From assembly GCA_963556695.1 (NCBI GenBank), contig CAUWAG010000019.1, positions 682,001 through 746,000 of the forward strand: a DNA stretch of 64,000 nt, in the 5' to 3' direction. Below the pieces are notes generated by a model. It saw only the letters and a program-made list of their open reading frames with translations. It had not been told where the DNA came from and did not search any database. The position numbers and the translations under genes are program-made. The DNA comes from Anthostomella pinea (Eukaryota > Ascomycota > Sordariomycetes > Xylariales > Xylariaceae). Shown in pieces: positions 57,190-64,000 of the stretch (position 1 is its first letter; each line of letters begins with the position of its first letter).

Positions 57190-57590
57190 ACTTTAAAACT
57201 AGACCCCCCGTTTCGTAATACTAAACCCCCTGAATCAGCCAATCAGAGTGTATGCATCCACTATCAGACCCACTAATCCTCCCATTACCATTACCACCAT
57301 CACCACCACCATCACTACCACGCGCGCACAAAGAACACATTCACAGATGAGGGGCTCGCACCGCCCCCCAAGCCCCCGGCTAACCCTGACCCTAACCACG
57401 TCGCTAACCGGCGAAGTCACGTCGTTACCCGGCGATTTCATGATAGGTACCTTTGGTTTGGTGCGAAACGCACGCAAACTGAAGTACTTGCAATGTGGTA
57501 GGCGGTGCGTAGCCAATTAAATGGTCGAAATGGCTTCTGAATGCGGTTAAGAGGGTTTAGTTTTACGGTATGTGGGTTTATTTTTAAAGT
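57190..57590. mobile_element. MITE-like element with TA-flanked imperfect inverted repeats
   Basis: 401 bp between TA at 57188-57189 and TA at 57591-57592. The left end reads ACTTTAAAACTAGACCCCCC and the right end, reverse-complemented, ACTTTAAAAATAAACCCACA. Similarity continues for about 45 bp through CGTAAxACTAAACCC. The interior has a CCA/CAC run and short TAACC words but no ORF. Size, TIRs and TA flanks fit a non-autonomous Tc1/mariner-type element. Confidence 0.7.
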
Positions 57591-57592
57591 TA

Positions 57593-58732
57593 CCGTTGGA
57601 ATACCGTGAACCGGCGTCTACCTACTGCATACTAGCATTAGCTGCATACAGCTCAGGCCACCACACCCCGCATTTCCTGCTCCCCCCGGGGCCGGCATAG
57701 CCGCCAGTTACCGGCGGCGGCGGGTACATCTACCAGTCCCGACCTCTTCACCTGATATTACGAGGTTAGCACATGCAACTCAGCAAGCTGCCCTTGGATG
57801 AATTGCTTGTCTCACTCGGTCTGGTCAGCGGTATGGAATCAGGTATTGATGCCATCATTATTACATTAATAACATGGAAGGTAGATATCCACGGGACTGT
57901 TTGCACCGGGTGGTGTGGGCTGAAGAGGAGCCTGGCGCTCTGCAGGCAGGCAGCAGGCAGGTATGTAGGTGAAAGGCAGGCATGAAGGAAAGTGCAGCTT
58001 GCATCGCGATCCTCTGTCTGTCTTCCGATTTGGCTAAGCTCCAGCTACCTCGCCTCTGATATCTCATGTTGCCTTCCACTCCGGCATCTGCTTCCTCCTC
58101 GTGTGTTGTCCCATGTCCCATCCCACCTTCCGAGGAACGGCCCTGCCTTGCGTGATCACTGAGAGCGCCCGGGACAGAATAAATAGACTAATACACCTTC
58201 TTCCTCACACGTACTCTTTCTCGTTCTCCTCGGCTTCTCGAGTGTGTCAACCGAGCCCCTCCCTACCCCATATACTTACATGAAATTAGGTAGCTTCTCT
58301 TCATCATTTCCCATCCCGTCCTCTTTCTTCAGGAGACGAGACTCCCCGTGGTCGAGGAAGTCAACCAACCTTGGAGTGCCCCCTGATCGTCGTTCGAAAG
58401 GGAACATAGCTCTCCCCAGCTTCCAGCTTCCAGCTCCCAGCCCTCGGCCCGCGACCGCCAGCTTCCTCTCGACGACCCCGCCCCCTCACCTCACCTCATT
58501 CCAACCACCACCTGTGACCTGCAGCTTGCCGCCAGCGAAGAGCTTCGCTTACAAGTTACTACCCACCAACGTGCGTATGCTGTCATGCCAACCGTTGCGC
58601 AATCCGGTGATATCCAGTTGGTTTAAATAGTGTTAACGTCGATAGCTGCAGTCGACCAAGTCTCACTTCGAATCCCTTCTGTTGCCTCTAAACTCTTCGC
58701 TCGCGTCCTATTTCCCGCTGTGATACCCCAAG
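57593..58732 (+). promoter_or_regulatory. Upstream region of glycogen phosphorylase
   Basis: No protein-like ORF. A TATA-like ATAAATAGA near 58180 is followed by long C/T-rich DNA (58190-58700), a pattern common in 5' UTRs of strongly expressed filamentous-fungal genes. Confidence 0.4.
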
Positions 58733-61700
58733 ATGGCTTCTTCCACCGAGCAGCGCCTGCCTACCCGGCAGCGACGCCCGTCCACGAGTGCTCCCATCAT
58801 CGACATTGTCGGCTCCGTCGGGCCCGCCGGCATCTCTCGCCCGAAGCACAAGCGCACTTTCACCGGTTTCGGTGCTGGCGAGATCAAGAGCGTTGAGGGT
58901 ATGTCGAGGCCGTTTACACATACACAATACACGCCCTTTATATACAACTAGGAATCCCACGCGACACTGTGATATGTCGACCCGTCGCTGACCTGTCTTC
59001 TGTTCTTTGCAGCTTCCATTCCCGAACCTCAACGTGAGGCATGGACAAAGAACGAATTCGAGGGCTTCAAGAATAAGGACGAGTTCGAAAAGGAGGTCGT
59101 TCGCCATGTCGAGACTACCCTGGCTCGCAGCATGTTCAACTGCGACGAGACGGCTGCATACGCCGCCGCTAGTCTAGCATTCCGTGATCGTCTAGTCAAG
59201 GAGTGGAACAAGACTCAACAGCGTCAGACCTTTACTGATACCAAGCGTGTCTACTACCTCAGTCTGGAGTTCTTGATGGGCCGTGCCTTTGACAATGCGA
59301 TGCTGAACGTTGGCGCCAAGAGCATCGCGAAAGGTGTGATATCTCTGAGCGTTTATGGGTAGCTCAAACTAATTTCGATGCAGAGGGTCTTGAAGAGCTT
59401 GGTTTCCGCATTGAGGACATTATCGGTCAGGAGCACGACGCTGCGCTTGGCAATGGTGGTCTCGGACGACTTGCTGCCTGCTTCCTCGACAGCATGGCCT
59501 CCTTGAACTTCCCCGCCTGGGGCTACGGCCTGAGATATCGATATGGTATCTTCAAGCAGGAGATAATTGATGGCTACCAAGTCGAGGTGCCCGATTACTG
59601 GCTTGACTTCAACCCTTGGGAGTTCCCAAGACATGATGTCACTGTCAATGTGAGTTGTTGCCACAAGTGGAGAGCAACTCTAAGCACTGTGACTGATGAG
59701 GGATGCAGATCCAATTCTATGGACATGTTCGCAAGTCCCAGGATGAGAATGGCAAGACGATTGCCCATTGGGAAGGAGGCGAGGACGTCACGGCCGTTGC
59801 CTACGACGTGCCAATCCCTGGCTACGACACCCCATCCACCAACAACATGCGACTGTGGTCGAGCAAAGCCGCCAGTGGTGAATTCGACTTCCAGAAGTTC
59901 AACAATGGAGAGTACGAAAGCTCAGTAGCTGATCAGCAGAGAGCCGAGACCATCAGCGCGGTCTTGTACCCCAATGACAACCTGGACCGTGGAAAGGAGT
60001 TGCGTCTCAAGCAACAATATTTCTGGGTTGCTGCATCACTATACGACATAGTCCGCCGGTTCAAGAAGACTAAGCGCGCGTGGAGCGAGTTTCCCGACCA
60101 GGTCGCCATTCAACTCAACGACACTCACCCAACATTGGCCATTGTCGAGCTTCAGCGCATTCTGATAGACGTGGAAGGTCTTGAGTGGGACGAGGCATGG
60201 AACATCGTTACAGCAACAGTAAGTACGCCTCAGCGGCTCGTAGTCTGGCAGTACTAATGCTGTATAGTTCGGTTATACCAACCACACTGTCCTTCCCGAA
60301 GCACTTGAGAAGTGGCCCGTTGGCTTGGTACAGCATCTGTTGCCTCGACACCTTCAGATTATCTACGACATCAACCTCTTCTTCCTCCAGGCCGTCGAAA
60401 AGAAGTATCCCGGCGATCGGGATATGTTAAGCCGGGTCTCCATTATCGAAGAGTCTCAGACAAAGATGGTCCGCATGGCATACTTGGCAGTCGTCGGTTC
60501 TCACAAGGTCAACGGTGTTGCCGAACTCCACTCGGATCTTATTCAAACGACAATCTTCAAGGACTTTGTTACCATCTTCGGTGCTGACAAGTTCACCAAC
60601 GTCACAAACGGCATCACCCCGCGAAGATGGTTACACCAGGCCAATCCCCGTCTCTCAGAACTGATTGCGAAGAAGACTGGCGGCTACGGTTTCTTGAAGG
60701 ATCTCACCCTGCTCAACAAGATTGAGAACTTTGTCGATGACAAGGAGTTCAGAAAGGAGTGGGCCGAGATCAAGTATGCCAACAAGGTCCGCCTTGCGAA
60801 TTACATCAAGTCTACCATGGATATAACTGTCAACCCGGAAGCTTTGTTCGACATTCAGGTCAAGAGAATCCACGAGTACAAGCGGCAGCAGCTCAACATA
60901 TTCGGTGTCATCTACCGGTACCTAAAGCTGAAGCAAATGAGCCCCGAGGAGAGAAAGAAGCAGCTGCCTCGCGTTTCCATATTTGGTGGAAAAGCTGCTC
61001 CAGGCTACTGGATGGCCAAGCAAATCATTCATCTCGTCAACAACGTCGGAGCTGTTGTCAACAAGGACCCGGAAATTGGTGATCTGTTGAAGGTCATCTT
61101 CTTGGAAGACTACAATGTCAGCAAGGCGGAGATAATCACTCCTGCCTCGGATCTCAGCGAGCATATCTCCACTGCCGGCACAGAGTAAGTCTGCCGTCGG
61201 GGTCAACTGGCCCCTTACCTACTAACGTTGTGATAGGGCATCCGGAACCAGCAACATGAAATTCGTGTTGAACGGCGGTCTCATCATCGGAACCTGCGAT
61301 GGTGCCAACGTAGGCCGAACTCTCCGTTGAATTCTACGAGAACATATACTAACAAGTATCAGATTGAGATTACTCGCGAGATTGGCCAAGAGAACATCTT
61401 CCTCTTCGGCACCCTATCCGAAGATGTCGAGGACCTTCGTCATTCCCACAATTATGGCCAGCACTCAGTAGGCGCTGGTCTGACCGAGGTATTCAACGCT
61501 ATCCAGAGTGGTACTTTCGGCGACACCAACGATTTCGGCGCCATGATCTCTGCCGTTCGCGACCACGGCGATTACTACCTTGTGTCGGACGATTTCCAGT
61601 CGTACATCGATACCCAGAAGATGGTAGACGACGAGTACCGCAACCAGGAGGGATGGATCACCAAGACCATCCGCAGCGTTGCTAGAATGGGCTTCTTCAG

Positions 61701-61764
61701 CTCGGACCGGTGCATCAACGAGTATGCCGAGGGCATTTGGAACGTTGAGCCCCTGGCCGTGTAA
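58733..61764 (+). CDS. GPH1: Glycogen phosphorylase
   Basis: Seven exons, 58733-58898, 59013-59333, 59384-59649, 59709-60218, 60268-61184, 61237-61309 and 61363-61764, sum to 2655 nt and 884 aa. The enzyme releases glucose-1-phosphate from glycogen in the cytosol using pyridoxal phosphate. Hallmarks are [96 protein letters not shown] and the PLP block [15 protein letters not shown]. The N-terminal extension has RRPS (residues 14-17) and [14 protein letters not shown] (Thr44). The second segment resembles the region holding the PKA-phosphorylated Thr of yeast Gph1, so cAMP control is plausible. All splice phases close. Confidence 0.95.
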
Positions 61765-62889
61765 GTAAGAGGGTCTGCTGATAGATGTGATAGAGAGGCA
61801 GACGTTGAAGAGTTAGACTAGATAGAGTTGTGCTCTAGAAAGGGGCTTGAGAAGAGAGATACACACAGACAGGGAGAGAGGGAGAGAGCAAGACAGATAA
61901 ATCAGACGGCAAGCCTGCTAGCGTGGTGTGCTTGTCCACGGCGCGAGAAGCTGGGCTCATTTTTCTTTGTTTGGCTTGGGGTTCGTGAATCAGTCACTTT
62001 ATGAGAGCATCGGTAATGAGCAGCAATTCCAGTATCAACACACTCTCGACTATACGTCTTTACGCGGTCACGGTGTCCATCGAGCAACATGATGGTTGCC
62101 TCCGGGTGGAAACCTACCCTCTATAGGTACACGACTACGGTAGTCGAGCCTGTGGTCTGATTACATGGTTGGTATCAGGTCCAACCAAGGCAGAAAGTCC
62201 GAGGCTCACATAACCGGATGAGTGACCGACCACTTAACCTAGATGCCCTATCGTCACCTCTGGAAAAGGTAATGGAAAAGCATTGGCCGGCTGAGCACGA
62301 CATTTCAGACGGTGGAGGTTGTAGATGCCCGTTGTCTCTCTCCATACCTAGAGATGGTGTTAGCAGATAGTCATCTTGCTACCACTTACTGGCGTGTAAT
62401 GACGCCGTGCTGTGAGATGTTCTACAGTAGACAGGACAGATGGTGATGATGAGGTCGTTGACGAGACGAGACGGTACATGACGAGACGGACGAGACGAGG
62501 CAATAGCTTGATAGTGACGGCAGGAATCACTACACGGACTCAGGGATCTGCTGCGAGGCCCCTTCGCGTCCGTCCGTCCATCCGTCTGTCCGTCTGTCCC
62601 GTGTACATTCCGACGCCGATGTTGTTCACGCTTGGCGAGGACGCCGGTCAAGTGGGCATCTGCGCGTTCATGAAGGGAGTTGGGGATTGGTGTCGTGTCG
62701 AGTACCTCGTGGTAATCCCACTGGCGAGTGTGAGAACTGAAAGCTTGCGAAGCTGGACAGACATAGGTGTGTATATATGTATGTGTATAGATCGATCGTA
62801 TCCTACTGGATAAAGTATGTATGTGTACAGGAAGGGCGAGACGGTACCCTGTATATGGGAGCAATATATATGAACCGATGCACATGGCA
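61765..62889. other. 3' flank with microsatellites
   Basis: A GA-rich run (61865-61900), an ACGAG/GACGAGACG repeat (62455-62500), CCGTCTGTCC repeats (62570-62600) and TATGTATG-type words. No gene. Confidence 0.5.
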
Positions 62890-63218
62890 TGAGCGTGATA
62901 GTGTTGTTGTCTATTGGAAAAGGTCTTCGCGAACGTTCTCATCATCTTGAAGCCATCTTTCATGCCAGAGACCTGTATCATCGGGTCTGGTTTGCAAGTT
63001 TCGATGATGTGCTTCGCAAGATGAACATTATCGCGCTCCGTGAGCTTCATCTCGTCCTCCCAGCCGATATCGTACAAGGCGAGGAACGAAGCCTGTCTGT
63101 ACAGCTCCCAATTGGAGGGTCCTCTGAGGTAAGTCTCCTTGTCAGGTTTGAAGCTAAATCGCTTCCATTTGAGCTTGCAAGCCCTCTCGGACAAGAGGGG
63201 GCGTTGGCAGGGAATCAC
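62890..63218 (-). CDS. Protein-like ORF fragment, possibly Gag-like
   Basis: The minus-strand text KPDKETYLRGPSNWELYRQA, then FLALYDIGWEDEMKLTERDN and CKPDPMIQVSGMKDGFKMM has real protein texture. The LRGPSNWELYRQ segment is reminiscent of the start of Copia-type Gag (UBN2) proteins, but no zinc knuckle or polymerase is present. The frame stays open to 62379, where it passes into simple sequence. A start and splice structure cannot be set. It is either a retrotransposon relic or an exon of an unrecognised gene. Confidence 0.3.
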
Positions 63219-64000
63219 CAGACTGCCTTACATGTTTCCAACTGGTCATGCCAGCTTATACCCAGGGTTGTCAAGCCAGTTATGGATGTGGTTGCTTCTC
63301 TCACGAGGCCTTTGTAGCAGAGTAGCCGGGCCGTGGTTGGCTTCAAAGACTTGACGAATCCCAGTAGCGAGGTAATCCGTCAAATGTAGGGAGTTGTATG
63401 TGGCCACCTCCCCACTGATACCGTTGAACTTGGGGGTCTGAATATGTACCTACTTGGATTCTCACTACGTCTGTAAGAGAACAACGGGTGAGGGCGTGGA
63501 AAGATACGCAGGTCAGGATTTGCACATCGACACAGACAGTCTTTGCCTTGAGCTGTAGCTTGCGAGTTATGTGATGGATTTGTCAGTTGGGGGCTTGGAG
63601 CTCATCCCCGTGAGGTTGTCCATTTCAGATCAGTGCTTCTGTCCTACCCTGGTGAGGTTGATCAGCTGGATCAGTGTTTTCGAGGTGACGCATACACCTC
63701 TACTTGAGGAATTACCTGCTTGTGACCGGCCGGGCCGCCAAGGTGTCTTCGAGGTAGGCGGGCGGAAATCACGGCGTCTTGGCCATCGTATGTGTGAAAC
63801 GAGACAGAATGGTGATCAGCCATACCAGCGTCAACTTGCGTGTCATATATCAGGAGTCGTTGTCAGTATGAGTACTTTATCCGCCCTGCCCATCGCCGTG
63901 TCTGCGGGGTATGGGTGTTGATAATAGCTTTGGGATCGTAATGTTGACTAAGGGATATATAGGTGGTGTGGTAGATACGTTACTGGCGAGGTGGGCGGTA
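63219..64000. other. Window end, no supported gene
   Basis: Short ORFs on both strands without motifs. A gene may continue beyond the window edge. Confidence 0.35.

Noticed and set aside
57370..57410. Telomere-like TAACCC words
   Set aside because: Only a few imperfect words (TAACCCTGACCCTAACC), not an array. They lie inside the MITE-like element.

Overview
The window looks like nuclear DNA of a filamentous ascomycete (Pezizomycotina). The genes are split by introns of about 45-140 bp with GTRNGT donors, CTRAC-type branch sites and short branch-to-AG distances. The proteins are fungal (Zn2Cys6 regulator, group III G-alpha, fungal amidase and esterase, RNase P Pop4, ASTRA Asa1). The transposons (Tad-like LINE, pogo/Fot1-like elements) carry C-to-T nonsense changes like those left by repeat-induced point mutation (RIP). 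No bacterial operons, tRNA, rRNA or CRISPR were found. The species cannot be named from the sequence alone.

Layout. 0.1-1.65 kb: an ESCRT-III-like CHMP7/Chm7 gene. 2.1-9.7 kb: a Tad-like LINE on the minus strand, bounded by a 12-bp target-site duplication and interrupted by a 1.94-kb pogo-like DNA transposon in a TA site. Removing the insert and one TA restores the LINE reading frame. 10.6-11.4 kb: an orphan secreted protein whose only intron appears to be GC-AG. 11.8-13.1 kb: an AT-rich island. 13.4-14.3 kb: a probable gene relic. 14.7-16.4 kb: a type-B carboxylesterase with one nonsense codon. 17.3-19.4 kb: an F-box/LRR-like gene with a tandem repeat. 19.9-21.0 kb: a conserved zinc-site protein. 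21.8-24.9 kb: a five-exon protein with a zinc-finger-like segment and an SH3 domain. 26.9-29.6 kb: a five-exon GPAT/DHAPAT acyltransferase, divergent from POP4 (30.2-30.9 kb). 32.6-35.25 kb: a Zn2Cys6 transcription factor. 35.3-39.5 kb: gene-free. 39.5-41.2 kb: ASA1. 41.2-43.5 kb: a second, decayed pogo-like transposon. 43.5-44.5 kb: a HAD phosphatase, divergent from a TTC1-like TPR gene (44.9-45.9 kb). 46.5-47.7 kb: a MYND-finger protein with a C-terminal frameshift. 48.4-50.5 kb: an amidase. 50.5-54.7 kb: gene-free, with a small inverted repeat. 54.7-56.0 kb: a G-alpha gene. 57.2-57.6 kb: a MITE-like element. 58.7-61.8 kb: glycogen phosphorylase. The last 2.2 kb hold only microsatellites and one doubtful ORF.

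The genes are mostly independent housekeeping or regulatory genes, not a pathway cluster. G-alpha and glycogen phosphorylase are neighbours that could be linked functionally through cAMP/PKA control of glycogen breakdown, but that is general knowledge and is not shown here. Several genes carry single disruptive changes (esterase nonsense, MYND frameshift, TTC1 splice-phase problem). These are either real gene losses or assembly errors. Splice models were built by hand. For CHM7, the SH3 gene, the acyltransferase, the Zn2Cys6 gene, ASA1, the amidase, G-alpha and glycogen phosphorylase, the summed exon lengths are multiples of three with unbroken frames.
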